Of a stretch of 59,344 nucleotides of DNA, positions 9,704-18,443 are shown piece by piece. Position numbers and translations under genes: made by a program. The stretch spans positions 1-59,344 of the forward strand of contig CAZYDR010000007.1 of assembly GCA_964645285.1 (NCBI GenBank), written 5' to 3'. The notes under the pieces are model-generated. The model had not been told where the DNA came from. It did no database searches and worked only from the letters and a program-made list of their open reading frames with translations. The number at the start of each line of letters is the position of its first letter. Within the stretch, counting starts at the first letter, position 1. The stretch is from JAYZAP01 sp964645285 (GTDB taxonomy: Bacteria; Pseudomonadota; Alphaproteobacteria; JAAXGF01).

Positions 9704-10867
9704 CTAATCCTCCTTGCGAAACGGCGCGTAGGTGGCCAGGGCCTCGATTTCCTGGTCGACGGCCGGGCGTTCGTGATCGAGGTAGTCGGCGACCGCTTCG
9801 CGCAGGCCCTCGTGGCGAATCCAGTGGGCGCTATAGGTGTGCACCGGCATGTAGCCCCGGGCGATCTTGTGGTGGCCCTGGGCGCCGGCCTCGACGCGGG
9901 CGAGGCCGTGGTCGATGGCGAACTCGATGGCGCGGTAGTAACAGAGCTCGAAATGGAGGAACGGGAAGTAGCCCAGCGCCCCCCAGTTGCGGCCATAGAG
10001 GGCGTCGCCGCCGAGCATGTTGTAGGCTCCGGCGACCACTCGGCCGTCATGGCTGGCGAGCATCAGCACGACCTTATGGGCTATGGTCTCGCCGAGCCGG
10101 TCGAAGAACTCGCGGGTCAGGTAGGGATAACCCCATTTGCGGTCGGCAGTGGCCATGTAACACTCGAAGAACGCATTCCAATGTACTGTTGTTAAATCAT
10201 TGTTCGTGAGAATTTCGATAGTCAATCCGGACTCCGCCGCCGCCCGCCGTTCGCGCTTCACCGCCTTGCGTTTGCGCGACGTCAGGCTCGCCAGGAAGCC
10301 GTCGAAATCCTCATAACCGTCGTTGAACCAGTGGAACTGGCGGTCGCTGCGGCGCAGGAAACCGACATCGCCCAGGTCGCGCCATTCGTCCTCGGGCAGG
10401 AAGTTGACGTGCAGCGACGAGACCTCGGCCCGCTCGGTCAGTTCGACGGCGGCGGCGATCAGGCCGCGCCGTGCCTCGAAGGCCTGGGGGCCGGGCCGGG
10501 TCATGAGCCGGGGGCCGGCGACCGGCGAGAACGGCGCCGCCGAGAGGAACTTCGGGTAGTACGCCCCGCCGGCCCGCTCGAAGGCGTCGGCCCAGCCGTG
10601 GTCGAAGATGTACTCGCCCTGGGAATGGGACTTGAGATAAAGCGGCATGGCCCCGACCACCCGGCCGTTCATGTCCTCGACCACGATATGCTGAGGCATC
10701 CACCCGGCCTCGGCCGTAGCCGATCCGGAATCCTCCGCCGCCGCCAGAAAGGCATGGCAGACGAACGGATTCAGAGCCCCGGCACAGGCATCCCAATCCA
10801 CCGCCCGAACCTCGCCAATGCCACTCAGCACCCGAGCCGTAAACAGCCCTCGCTCACTATCACCCAT
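9704..10867 (-). CDS. COG3146/DUF482 family acyltransferase (GNAT/FemAB fold)
   Basis: A 387-residue protein of the COG3146 (DUF482, FemAB-like) family, which has two tandem GNAT-like domains. Recognisable family segments are NPFVCHAFLAAAEDSGS near the N-terminus, YFPFLHFELCYYRAIEFAI and the C-terminal VEAGAQGHHKIARGYMPVHT. The start ATG at 10867 gives the usual family length. The family is common in proteobacteria and annotated as predicted N-acyltransferase; its substrate is not established. It is transcribed alone and ends just before palindromic repeat copy 2. Confidence 0.85.
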   Translation of the reverse strand: MGDSERGLFTARVLSGIGEVRAVDWDACAGALNPFVCHAFLAAAEDSGSATAEAGWMPQHIVVEDMNGRVVGAMPLYLKSHSQGEYIFDHGWADAFERAGGAYYPKFLSAAPFSPVAGPRLMTRPGPQAFEARRGLIAAAVELTERAEVSSLHVNFLPEDEWRDLGDVGFLRRSDRQFHWFNDGYEDFDGFLASLTSRKRKAVKRERRAAAESGLTIEILTNNDLTTVHWNAFFECYMATADRKWGYPYLTREFFDRLGETIAHKVVLMLASHDGRVVAGAYNMLGGDALYGRNWGALGYFPFLHFELCYYRAIEFAIDHGLARVEAGAQGHHKIARGYMPVHTYSAHWIRHEGLREAVADYLDHERPAVDQEIEALATYAPFRKED

Positions 10868-10913
10868 GGTTTGAGTGTGGGGTGGAATGGCGGGGATGGC
10901 AATGGTGGGGGCG

Positions 10914-11378
10914 CTAGGGCTCGTCTACATCGAGGAATCTCAGAAATCTCCGACCATCCCGTCCCCAATTGATTTTCGCCAGGAACAACACCACACGAAC
11001 GTCCGGGCCGAAGCATCCGGCTTTTCTGCTTTCAAAATCTGAGATTTGGCGCTCAATTCCGAGAAACAGTCTTCTGCCATCGGACGTGATGAATCCGAGT
11101 GTCCAGATACCCTCTTCATTGTACCATCTATGGTATTCACGTACCCCATCACCGAAAAAATCGGCCGGAAAGCCGCCGTACGGCCCAACCGCACACCTAC
11201 GGTCCCATTGGAAGTCCGTCAGCGTCTTCAGTTCCCGCTCTTCGCCGCCGCGTCTCATCCATCCCTTGATGTTTGCAAGGAACACTCTTTCTTCCCGGCT
11301 TGTTGAAAGCTTTCCAGTGTGATGAAGATAGTAGCCAATGAGGCCAACAAACAGCATCACCAACAGAAGTGCCAGCAC
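10914..11378 (-). CDS. Small membrane-anchored protein of unknown function
   Basis: A 154-residue protein I do not recognise. One hydrophobic segment (LALLLVMLFVGLIGYYL, residues 2-18) should anchor it in the inner membrane. The rest is soluble, with two cysteines (RRCAVGPYGG and KAGCFGPD) and a Trp/Tyr-rich middle (YHRWYNEEGIWTLGF). Base composition is a little more AT-rich than its neighbours, which could mean recent acquisition. It has no obvious operon partner. Confidence 0.55.
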   Translation of the reverse strand: MLALLLVMLFVGLIGYYLHHTGKLSTSREERVFLANIKGWMRRGGEERELKTLTDFQWDRRCAVGPYGGFPADFFGDGVREYHRWYNEEGIWTLGFITSDGRRLFLGIERQISDFESRKAGCFGPDVRVVLFLAKINWGRDGRRFLRFLDVDEP

Positions 11379-11463
11379 ACCAAGTATTTTAAAAACGGTT
11401 TCATAACTTCGACTTCACGCTTAAGTGCTCGACAACCAGACGGACATGCGTGAGTCCGAAGGG

Positions 11464-11546
11464 GCTACCGGCAAACCGCCCGAACACCACACAACCATCC
11501 CTCATGGCGAGCCATGATAGCGGGATTAACAGTTGTGTGGTAGCCG
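11464..11546. other. Nested inverted repeats, possible structured element
   Basis: In the 193-base gap between two minus-strand genes, ACCACACAAC (11486-11495) is perfectly complementary to GTTGTGTGGT (11532-11541). Inside this stem sits a second perfect hairpin, TCATGGC (11502-11508), GA, GCCATGA (11511-11517). Just outside, GGCTACC (11464-11470) can pair with GGTAGCC (11540-11546), in competition with the last bases of the main stem. There is no T-tract, so a simple terminator is unlikely. It could be a structured RNA leader, a protein-binding site or a mobile-repeat remnant. Confidence 0.45.
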
Positions 11547-11571
11547 CGTCGCGGCATCGGACTGCCGTAGC

Positions 11572-13206
11572 CTAATCGCTGAGCGTGGCCACCGCCGGGA
11601 TGTCGCGGATATCCGTCTTTACGTGGATCAGCGACGGGCCGTTGTGGGCCAGGGCTTGGTCGAAGGCGGTCGCGAACTGGTCGGTGGTCTCCACGGTCCA
11701 GGTGGCGGCGCCGTAGGCGCGGTCGAGGGCGGCGAAGTTGGGGCTGGTGAGTTCGACGCCGTGGTAGTTGCCGGGGCCGTGGCCCCGGTGCTGGTGGGCC
11801 AGGATAGTGCCGTAGGTGGCGTTGTCGCCGACAATCACGGTGATATCGAGGCCGTAGTGGACGGCGGTGAGCAGTTCCTGGCCGGTCATCATGAAGGCGC
11901 CGTCGCCGACGAAAGCGACCACCTCGGCCTCGGGGCGGGCCAGCTTAGCGGCCACGGCAGCGGGCACCGAAGCCCCCATGGCGCCGGCCTCGGGCCTGGC
12001 TTGGCTGTTGGCGCGGCCAAAGGGGAAGTGGCGGTGGACCCAGCTTGAGAAGTTGCCGGCGTCGTTGGTGATGATGTGATCGCCGGTCAGGCGCGCGCCC
12101 ACGGTCTTGACCACCTCGGCCACGTCAACCGCGCCCAGGGCCCCGGCGCTGGTCTCACGGAAGCGCAGGAATTCGCCGTGGGCGGCGGCGCACCACTCGG
12201 CGCGCTCGTTGGCCGGTGGTGGCAGGGCGGCGGCGATGGCGTCGAGCGCCGCAACCGTATCGGCGGTAATGGCCACGTCGGGCACGCGCCATTTGCCGAG
12301 CACCGCCGGGTCGGCGTGAATGTGGATCAGCGTCTGGTCATCGCGGAGCAGGCTGTAGTCCTCGGTGGTGATGGCGTCGAGGCGGTTGCCGGCGACGACC
12401 ACCACGTCGCAGTCGTCCCAGGCCTGTTGCTGGAAACCTGTCCGGCTAAGGCCGAGATGGCCGATATAGGCGGGGCCGTCGTTGTCGTAGGCGTCCTGGC
12501 GGCGGAACGAGGTGAAGACCCCGGCGCCGGCGGCCAAGGCGAAGCGGGCAAGAGCGCTTTGGGCGTCATGATAGGTGACCATCTCGCCGCCCACCACCAG
12601 GGGGTGTTTGGCCTTGGCGATGAGGTCTGCGGCACGGGCCACGGCGGCGCCGTCGGGGGCGGGCAGGGATAGCGCGGCGGGGCCGGGAATGGCCGGATCG
12701 CCGGCGTCGTTCTCGGTGACGTCCTCGGGCAGCGGCACGACAACCGGTCCGGGGCGGCCGACGCGCGCGGTATCGAGGGCCTCGGCGGTAGCGCGGGCCA
12801 CGTCGTCCGGGCCCGTCGGCTCGATCACCGCCTTGGCGATGATGCCGAACATGGCCTGATAGTCGATTTCCTGAAACGCCTCGCGGCCCTTGTGGGTGCT
12901 CGGAATCTGGCCTATGAACAGCACCATGGGCGATGAGTCCTGAGCCGCCGTGTGGACCCCGATGGCGGCGTTGGTGGCGCCAGGGCCCCGGGTCACGAAG
13001 GCGACGCCCGGGTTGCGGGTCAGCTTGCCGTAGGCCTCGGCGGCGAAACCGGCGCCGCCTTCATGGCGGCAGGTGATGAGTTGGAAGCGGTCCTGGACAT
13101 GACGCAAGGCCTCGAGCACCGCGAGATAGCTCTCTCCAGGCACCGCGAAGCCGGCCCGCACGCCGTGGGCTAGCAGGGTCGCGACCAGCGCTTCTCCGTC
13201 GTTCAT
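11572..13206 (-). CDS. Thiamine-diphosphate enzyme, acetolactate synthase-like
   Basis: A 544-residue ThDP-dependent enzyme of the acetolactate synthase/benzoylformate decarboxylase superfamily. The N-terminal PYR domain has the activating glutamate in GFAVPGESYLAVLEAL (about residue 24). A central domain follows, and the C-terminal PP domain has the cofactor motif GDGAFMMTGQ ending in GDNATYG, where the usual second Asn is retained. The ATG at 13206 is chosen because longer frames read through the upstream RidA gene out of phase. Only a catalytic subunit is present, with no regulatory subunit nearby, so a biosynthetic IlvB role is unlikely. The substrate is unknown. The RidA gene lies 14 bases upstream in the same direction. 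Confidence 0.82.
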   Translation of the reverse strand: MNDGEALVATLLAHGVRAGFAVPGESYLAVLEALRHVQDRFQLITCRHEGGAGFAAEAYGKLTRNPGVAFVTRGPGATNAAIGVHTAAQDSSPMVLFIGQIPSTHKGREAFQEIDYQAMFGIIAKAVIEPTGPDDVARATAEALDTARVGRPGPVVVPLPEDVTENDAGDPAIPGPAALSLPAPDGAAVARAADLIAKAKHPLVVGGEMVTYHDAQSALARFALAAGAGVFTSFRRQDAYDNDGPAYIGHLGLSRTGFQQQAWDDCDVVVVAGNRLDAITTEDYSLLRDDQTLIHIHADPAVLGKWRVPDVAITADTVAALDAIAAALPPPANERAEWCAAAHGEFLRFRETSAGALGAVDVAEVVKTVGARLTGDHIITNDAGNFSSWVHRHFPFGRANSQARPEAGAMGASVPAAVAAKLARPEAEVVAFVGDGAFMMTGQELLTAVHYGLDITVIVGDNATYGTILAHQHRGHGPGNYHGVELTSPNFAALDRAYGAATWTVETTDQFATAFDQALAHNGPSLIHVKTDIRDIPAVATLSD

Positions 13207-13220
13207 GATGGTGCGGAGGC

Positions 13221-13688
13221 TTAGGATATTTCGAAGATGGCGTCGATCTCGACCGCCACGTTGAACGGCAGGATGACGGCGCCGACGGCGAAGCGGGCGT
13301 GTTTGCCCTTGTCGCCGAAGACTTCGACCATGAGGTCGGAGGCGCCGTTGACCACCTTGGGCTGGTCGCCGAAGTCCGGGGTCGAGTTGACGAAGGCGCC
13401 GAGCTTGACGCAACGCACCACCCGGTCGAGGTCTCCGCCGCAGGCCTGCTTGACCTGGGCGATGATGTTGAGCGCGCAAAGCCGGGCCGCCTGGGCGCCC
13501 TCATCGGCGTCGAATTCGGCGCCAAGCTTACCGATATACTTGAGCTCACCACCCAGCAGGGTGACCTGACCGGAGACGAAAACCTGGTTGCCGCTGATCG
13601 CCCAGGGCACGTAATTGGCCACGGCGGCGGCCGCTTCGGGAAGTTCGATGCCGAGTTCGGCGAGTCTGCTGTCAATGGCGCCGGTCAT
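13221..13688 (-). CDS. RidA family enamine/imine deaminase (YjgF/UK114 type)
   Basis: A 155-residue RidA-superfamily protein. The signature near the C-terminus is KHARFAVGAVILPFNVAVEI, with the carboxylate-binding arginine in the HARFAVG segment; the N-terminal part has YVPWAISGNQVFVSGQ. The archetype hydrolyses 2-aminoacrylate and related reactive enamines released by PLP enzymes. This protein belongs to the longer subfamily (about 155 residues rather than about 128). It is co-transcribed with the ThDP enzyme 14 bases downstream, so it may deal with an imine or enamine from that pathway; that link is inference. Confidence 0.9.
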   Translation of the reverse strand: MTGAIDSRLAELGIELPEAAAAVANYVPWAISGNQVFVSGQVTLLGGELKYIGKLGAEFDADEGAQAARLCALNIIAQVKQACGGDLDRVVRCVKLGAFVNSTPDFGDQPKVVNGASDLMVEVFGDKGKHARFAVGAVILPFNVAVEIDAIFEIS

Positions 13689-13780
13689 GGTCGGTGTCTC
13701 CTTGGGTGACGTGAGTTTTGGGGTGGGGTTTCGGCGCTGTCTAAAGGCTTACGCGCGCCCTGTCAAACGGCCGCCGAATC

Positions 13781-13815
13781 AAAAGACCGCCGCGCGGCAA
13801 AACGCCGCGCGACGG
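13781..13815 (-). terminator. Rho-independent terminator of the GGDEF locus
   Basis: CCGCCGCGCGGC (13787-13798) and GCCGCGCGACGG (13804-13815) form a 12-base stem with one mismatch around the loop AAAAC. On the minus strand the stem is followed by a short T-run (revcomp of AAAAG, 13781-13785). It sits 22 bases after the stop of the minus-strand GGDEF frame. Confidence 0.6.
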
Positions 13816-13837
13816 CCTGGGAAGACCGGCGTTTTCG

Positions 13838-14535
13838 CTAGACCTGGCGATGTAGCCAGGGGCGTAGAACCAATGGCTTGGCGCGCTTGCGGCGGTACAT
13901 GTAGGCATCGGTCCGGGCGATCAGGTTGTTGGCTTCGTCGTCGCCACCGAAGGCGACCGTGCCGAAGCTGGTGCGCACTGGAATCTCGGCTGCTTCGAAG
14001 GTCACCAGGGAGCTGTTGACCTCGGCCCCCAGCGCGGCGATGCGCAAACGGCCGCCGCGCGGGGTGGTGTGGACCAGGATGACCGCGAACTCGTCGCCAC
14101 CGAGACGGGCGGCGACATCGGTGGACCGCAGGTTGTCGTCGGGCAGGTCGGCCCTGTGGCCGAGAACTTCGTCGCCGGCCTGATGGCCTTGAAATTGTCG
14201 AGGTCGATGAAGCTGAGAACGCCGGTGCTCTCGACCCGGCGGGCGATGGCCAGGGCATGGCGGAGCTGCTGGTTGAAGCCGCGGCGATTGAGCAGGCCGG
14301 TCAGTTCGTCCTTATAGGACAGGGTTTCCAGGGTCGAGATGCGCTGGCTCTGCTCGGCGAGCTGCTGCTGGACCTCGGCGGCGACAATCAGCGCCCGTTC
14401 CAGCAGTTCGCGCATGTCGGTGCCGACATTGCCGGCGTCGGGACGGCATGACGCCACCAGGCGATCGGCGGTGACGCCAACGTTTTCAATGATATCCGTA
14501 CTGTGCAGAGCCGCGAGTTCGTTATGGTTTGCCAT
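13838..14535 (-). pseudogene. Broken diguanylate cyclase (GGDEF) gene
   Basis: The first frame (14535 down to the break) has an N-terminal helical region and the start of a GGDEF domain: ETLSYKDELTGLLNRRGFN and then SFIDLDNFKAI. The rest of the domain continues in another frame as QAGDEVLGH, AARLGGDEFAVILVH and finally ARTDAYMYRRKRAK to the stop at 13838. The signature GGDEF is intact, but the NDxxGH segment that normally follows FKAI is missing. The junction at 14181-14188 is TGATGGCC, on the minus strand GGCCATCA, a sequence normally encoded on both sides of the missing piece. A 19-base slippage deletion explains both the lost residues and the frameshift. A c-di-GMP synthesis role was likely; the gene is now probably inactive. 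Confidence 0.8.
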
Positions 14536-14839
14536 ATTCTTGTATTCCCTATCCGGTCAGCCTTGACATGCCGTCTTTGCAGCCAATGTGTTATTTGTCG
14601 CAGTGTTTGCCGCAAACCTCGTGCCAATAGTTAACGCTTTGAAACAAGGTATAAAAACGGAAGTTTCGTAGTCATCCGAGAGGGCAGGAAGTGCCGCTAG
14701 GCAGGAATTGCCAGGTCAGCCGAACCATGGTTGCCGGCGGCGCCTAAGTCATTGTCGGACTTGAATCTTGTATTCACGCACGTTGACTGAGACCGGGCTC
14801 GCGGCCCATGCTCGGAACCGGAGACAGGAAGGGAGCATC
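14536..14839. other. 304-base divergent intergenic region, no gene seen
   Basis: This gap separates the minus-strand GGDEF locus from the plus-strand eipB operon and should hold both promoters. I see no RNA gene and no clear operator. A relatively AT-rich stretch (about 14620-14665, with GTATAAAAACGG) is the best candidate for promoter elements, but I cannot assign boxes. Confidence 0.4.
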
Positions 14840-15643
14840 ATGAGCGGCGCAGGGTACCGGCGAGGCATGCTTACAGTGGTTGCCGGATGTTTGGCTATGA
14901 TCGCCGCCGCGAGCGCCAACGCGGCCCAAATGGTGTCCCACCAGGCGCTCTATACCATGAGTTTGCAGAGCTCGAGCCGGGCCAGCGACGTGGCCCAGCT
15001 CGGTGGCCGCATGGCGATCGAGATCGTTGACGCCTGCGATGGTTGGACCGTTGGGCAGCGCGTTGCACTCACCATCACCACGTTCAACGGCGCCGAGGTC
15101 GTGTCCTACACCAGCTTCACCAGCTGGGAGTCCGACGACGGCCAGCGGTTTCGTTTCGAACAGCAAACCCGCCAGGGCAACGTGGTGATCGACGAGTTGG
15201 GCGGCGATGCCCGGCTCCATGGCGACGAGGGCGGCGTGGCCAAGCTGAGCAAACCCGAGACCATGAGTATTGCCCTGCCGCCGGGCACGGTGTTTCCCAA
15301 CATCCACACGGAATTACTCATCGCCAGTGCCGAGGCCGGCGAGACGTTTTTCAATCGCTTGGTGTTCGACGGCACCTCGGCTGACAACCCCAATCATGTT
15401 ACCGCCTTCATCGGTAAACAGACCGCCGGACCGCAATTGCCCGTGGACAATAAGGCGCCGTTGGTATGGCCCGTCCGGCTGGCGTTCTTTCAACTGGACA
15501 CCCGGAACCCCGAGCCGGATGTGGAAATCGGCTTGCTGCTCGAAGCCAATGGCGTGACCCGCGCCATCGAACTGGACTACGGTAGCTTTGTCATCGACGG
15601 ACGGCTCGACGAGCTTGAGTTGCTTGCGCCGATCGACTGTTGA
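14840..15643 (+). CDS. eipB: Periplasmic envelope-integrity protein, EipB/DUF1849 family
   Basis: A 267-residue secreted protein of the DUF1849 family. Its characterised member, EipB of Brucella, is a periplasmic spiral beta-protein needed for envelope integrity. The ATG at 14840 is chosen because GGAAGGGAG lies just before it (14827-14835) and a signal peptide follows directly (GMLTVVAGCLAMIAAASANA). The mature N-terminus AAQMVSHQALYTMSL is typical of the family. Two cysteines, one in DACDGW and one in the terminal PIDC, match the conserved disulfide of EipB. It heads a five-gene plus-strand run, 33 bases before the aminotransferase. Confidence 0.85.
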   Translation: MSGAGYRRGMLTVVAGCLAMIAAASANAAQMVSHQALYTMSLQSSSRASDVAQLGGRMAIEIVDACDGWTVGQRVALTITTFNGAEVVSYTSFTSWESDDGQRFRFEQQTRQGNVVIDELGGDARLHGDEGGVAKLSKPETMSIALPPGTVFPNIHTELLIASAEAGETFFNRLVFDGTSADNPNHVTAFIGKQTAGPQLPVDNKAPLVWPVRLAFFQLDTRNPEPDVEIGLLLEANGVTRAIELDYGSFVIDGRLDELELLAPIDC

Positions 15644-15676
15644 GTTGGCGCCAGCCGCAACCGGAGAAAGAGTTTA

Positions 15677-17029
15677 ATGGCAGCTATCGATCGCGATCGC
15701 CTGGCCACCATGATGGCGGCGGAGGAGCAACGTTTTACCGACAACCATCCGAAATCAGCGGCGCTGTTCGAACAGACCCGAAAAACCGTTCATCGAGGCG
15801 TGCCCATGCCGTGGATGACCCAGTGGGCGAGCCCGTTTCCGGTCTTTGCCGAGAGCGCCCGGGGCGCCCGCATCCGCGACGTCGACGGTCACGACTACAT
15901 CGATTTTTGCCTCGGTGATACCGGCGCTCTGTTCGGCCACTCGCCGGGACCCATCGCCGAGGCCGTCGCCGACCAGGCGGCCAACGGCATTACCAACATG
16001 CTGCCGACCGCGGACGCGGCCCGGGTCGGCGAAGCCCTGAGCGCCCGCTTCGGACATAAGTACTGGCAGTTTGCCCTGAGCGCCACCGACGCCAACCGCT
16101 TCGCCATTCGCCTGGCCCGGGCGGTGACCGGTCGGCGCCGCATCCTGGTGTTCAACGGCTGCTACCACGGCAGCCTGGATGAGACCCTGGTGTCCCTGGA
16201 GAACGGCGTCATGCGGCCCATGGCCACGACCATGGGCTCGGCCCTGGATCCGACCGAGACCACCCGCATGGTCGAGTTCAACGATATCCCGGCGCTTAAG
16301 GCGGCGCTGGCCGAGGGCGACGTCGCCTGCGTGTTATGCGAGCCGGCCCTGACCAATGTCGGCTTGGTGTTTCCCGAGCCCGGTTTTCATCAGGCGGTGC
16401 GCGACCTGACTCGCGAGCATGGCGCCATGCTGATCGTTGATGAGACCCACACCATTTGCGCCGGGCCCGGCGGCGGTACCGGTTATTTCGATCTCGATCC
16501 CGACATCGTCACGTTGGGCAAGCCCGTGGCCGGCGGCATCGCCACGGCGGTCTACGGTTTCAGCGAAGCCGTCGGCGACCGCATTGCCGAGTGGATCGAC
16601 GGTATCGGCTCGTTCGTTACCGGCATCGGCGGCACCCTGATCGGTAATGCCCTGGCCATGCGGGCCATGGCGGCGTCGCTGGAGAACGTCATGACCGACG
16701 AGAACTACGCCCACATGACCGAGCAGGCCGGGCGTCTCGCCGACGGCGTCTCGGACATCATCGCGGCGCGCGGCTTGAACTGGGGCGTCGGACGGCTTGG
16801 CGCCCGCGTCGAATACCGCTTCTACGGCGGCGAGCCGAGCAACGCCACCGAGGCCCAGGCCGGCGACGATCCGGAATTCGACAGCCTTTTTCGGCTCTAT
16901 TTCCTCAATCGCGGTATCATGTTGACCATTTTCTACAACGTCTCGCTGGTGTCGCCCGCGACTTCGGTCGCCGACATCGACCACCACAACGCCGTGTTCG
17001 CGGAATTCGCCGACGCGGTGACCGGCTAG
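15677..17029 (+). CDS. Class III PLP-dependent aminotransferase
   Basis: A 450-residue fold-type I, class III aminotransferase (the group containing glutamate-1-semialdehyde aminomutase and omega-amine transaminases). The PLP-phosphate-site segment GCYHGSLDETL, the pyridine-N aspartate in LIVDETHT and the Schiff-base lysine in DIVTLGKPVAGGI are all visible. Active-site lysine spacing and overall length fit the family. It is followed after 9 bases by an FAD-dependent amine oxidase, and an agmatinase-type gene lies three genes on, which suggests amine or amino-acid catabolism. Whether it is a transaminase or an aminomutase cannot be settled from sequence. Confidence 0.85.
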   Translation: MAAIDRDRLATMMAAEEQRFTDNHPKSAALFEQTRKTVHRGVPMPWMTQWASPFPVFAESARGARIRDVDGHDYIDFCLGDTGALFGHSPGPIAEAVADQAANGITNMLPTADAARVGEALSARFGHKYWQFALSATDANRFAIRLARAVTGRRRILVFNGCYHGSLDETLVSLENGVMRPMATTMGSALDPTETTRMVEFNDIPALKAALAEGDVACVLCEPALTNVGLVFPEPGFHQAVRDLTREHGAMLIVDETHTICAGPGGGTGYFDLDPDIVTLGKPVAGGIATAVYGFSEAVGDRIAEWIDGIGSFVTGIGGTLIGNALAMRAMAASLENVMTDENYAHMTEQAGRLADGVSDIIAARGLNWGVGRLGARVEYRFYGGEPSNATEAQAGDDPEFDSLFRLYFLNRGIMLTIFYNVSLVSPATSVADIDHHNAVFAEFADAVTG

Positions 17030-17038
17030 GGAAAGACC

Positions 17039-18430
17039 ATGCACCAAAGCTATTGGTTCGAAGATGCCGTGGCCGCCGAGGCTGGGGACGCCGCGCCGGC
17101 TCTTGAGGGTGACGTCAGAGCCGATGTCTGCATTGTCGGTGGCGGCTTCACCGGCTTGTGGACGGCGATTAGTCTCAAGGACCATGAGCCGTCCCTCGAC
17201 GTGGTTTTGCTCGAAAAAGATATCTGTGGTTCCGGCGCCAGTAGTCGCAATGCCGGCTTCCTGGTCAATTTCTGGCCCAAGTTTTCCGACATGGAAAAGG
17301 CCTTCGGCACTGACGAAGCTCTGCGCATCGGCCGCGCCTGCGCCGCCGCCGTGGACGATATAGTTGGGCTTTGCTCATCCCATAACATCGATATCCAGCA
17401 CCAGCCGGTCGGCTGGCTGTGGGGCTCCACCAACGAGGTCCAGTCGGGTCATTGGAACTCGGTTATCGACCGGCTCGAGCGCCATCAGATCTACCCCCTG
17501 CGCTATCTTGACCAGGCAGAGATGGCCGAGCGCACCGGTTCGAACGCTTATGTGGACGGCGTGCTCGACGCCGGGGTCGGCTCGATCCAGCCGGGCCGGC
17601 TGGTCCGTGGCCTGCGCCGGGTGGCGCTGGAAAAGGGCGTGCGTATCTTCGAGCACTCGCCCATGACGAAGTTAGGTCGCAGCCGCCCACCGGTGGTCCA
17701 CACGACCACGGGACAGGTGCGGGCCGAAAAGGTGGTGCTGGCGCTTTACGCCTGGACTCTGGGCATCAGGGAATTGCGGCCCTCCCTGGTGGTCATCGGC
17801 ACCGACGCGGTGGCCACCGAGCCGATTCCCGAACTTATCGAAGAGGCCGGCTTCGCCAAGGCGCCGGCGATCAACGACAGTCGGGTATTCGTGCAGTTCA
17901 TCCGTACCACCGCCGATAACCGGGTGGTGTTCGGCAAGGCCGGCGGGGCGCTGCCGTTCGGCGCCCACATGGGCCCTAACTTCCAGGCGCCGGGGCGCAG
18001 CGCCGACCAACTGCGGAGTGAAGTCCTCCGCGACGCCTATCCCCGGCTCATGAACGCACCCTTGTCGCGGTCGTGGTCCGGGCCCATCGACCGCACCAAA
18101 TCGGGCATGCCGCTCTTCGGCGCCCTGCCCAACTGTCCCGATGTGCTCTACGGCTTCGGCTACTCGGGCAACGGCGTGTTACCCAGTGTGTTGGGCGGCC
18201 GCATTCTCGCCAGCCTGGCCCTGGGACGGGACGACGAATGGTCCAATTGCGGCTTGGTGCGCCCGGCGCCCTATAGTTTCCCGCCCGAGCCCATTCGCTA
18301 TTTTGGCGGCCTCATGGTGCGCGCCGCCATTTTGCGCAAGGATCGGTTGGAGAACGAGAACCGCTCGGTGGATCTGGTGACCCGGGGCCTCGCCGCGTTC
18401 GCGCCGGGTAGCTTCAAACCGACTGAATAG
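17039..18430 (+). CDS. FAD-dependent amine oxidoreductase (DAO family)
   Basis: A 463-residue flavoprotein of the D-amino-acid-oxidase/glycine-oxidase superfamily. The ADP-binding motif is VCIVGGGFTGLWTAISLKD (about 30-48), ending with the acidic residue in VVLLEKD. The Rossmann GG-doublet is followed by GSGASSRNAGFLVNFWP, typical of the PuuB/gamma-glutamylputrescine-oxidase branch. The C-terminal GYSGNGVLPSVLGGRILA contacts FAD in relatives. The substrate is probably a secondary amine or amino acid. It is the third gene of the operon, between the aminotransferase and the phosphatase. A second, divergent family member is at 38040-39335. Confidence 0.85.
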   Translation: MHQSYWFEDAVAAEAGDAAPALEGDVRADVCIVGGGFTGLWTAISLKDHEPSLDVVLLEKDICGSGASSRNAGFLVNFWPKFSDMEKAFGTDEALRIGRACAAAVDDIVGLCSSHNIDIQHQPVGWLWGSTNEVQSGHWNSVIDRLERHQIYPLRYLDQAEMAERTGSNAYVDGVLDAGVGSIQPGRLVRGLRRVALEKGVRIFEHSPMTKLGRSRPPVVHTTTGQVRAEKVVLALYAWTLGIRELRPSLVVIGTDAVATEPIPELIEEAGFAKAPAINDSRVFVQFIRTTADNRVVFGKAGGALPFGAHMGPNFQAPGRSADQLRSEVLRDAYPRLMNAPLSRSWSGPIDRTKSGMPLFGALPNCPDVLYGFGYSGNGVLPSVLGGRILASLALGRDDEWSNCGLVRPAPYSFPPEPIRYFGGLMVRAAILRKDRLENENRSVDLVTRGLAAFAPGSFKPTE

Positions 18431-18443
18431 GAGACGTAGACGC

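Noticed and set aside
13207..13479. A 5' extension of the ThDP enzyme by 91 codons
   Set aside because: The added sequence is the RidA gene read out of frame; ATG 13206 gives the normal N-terminus.
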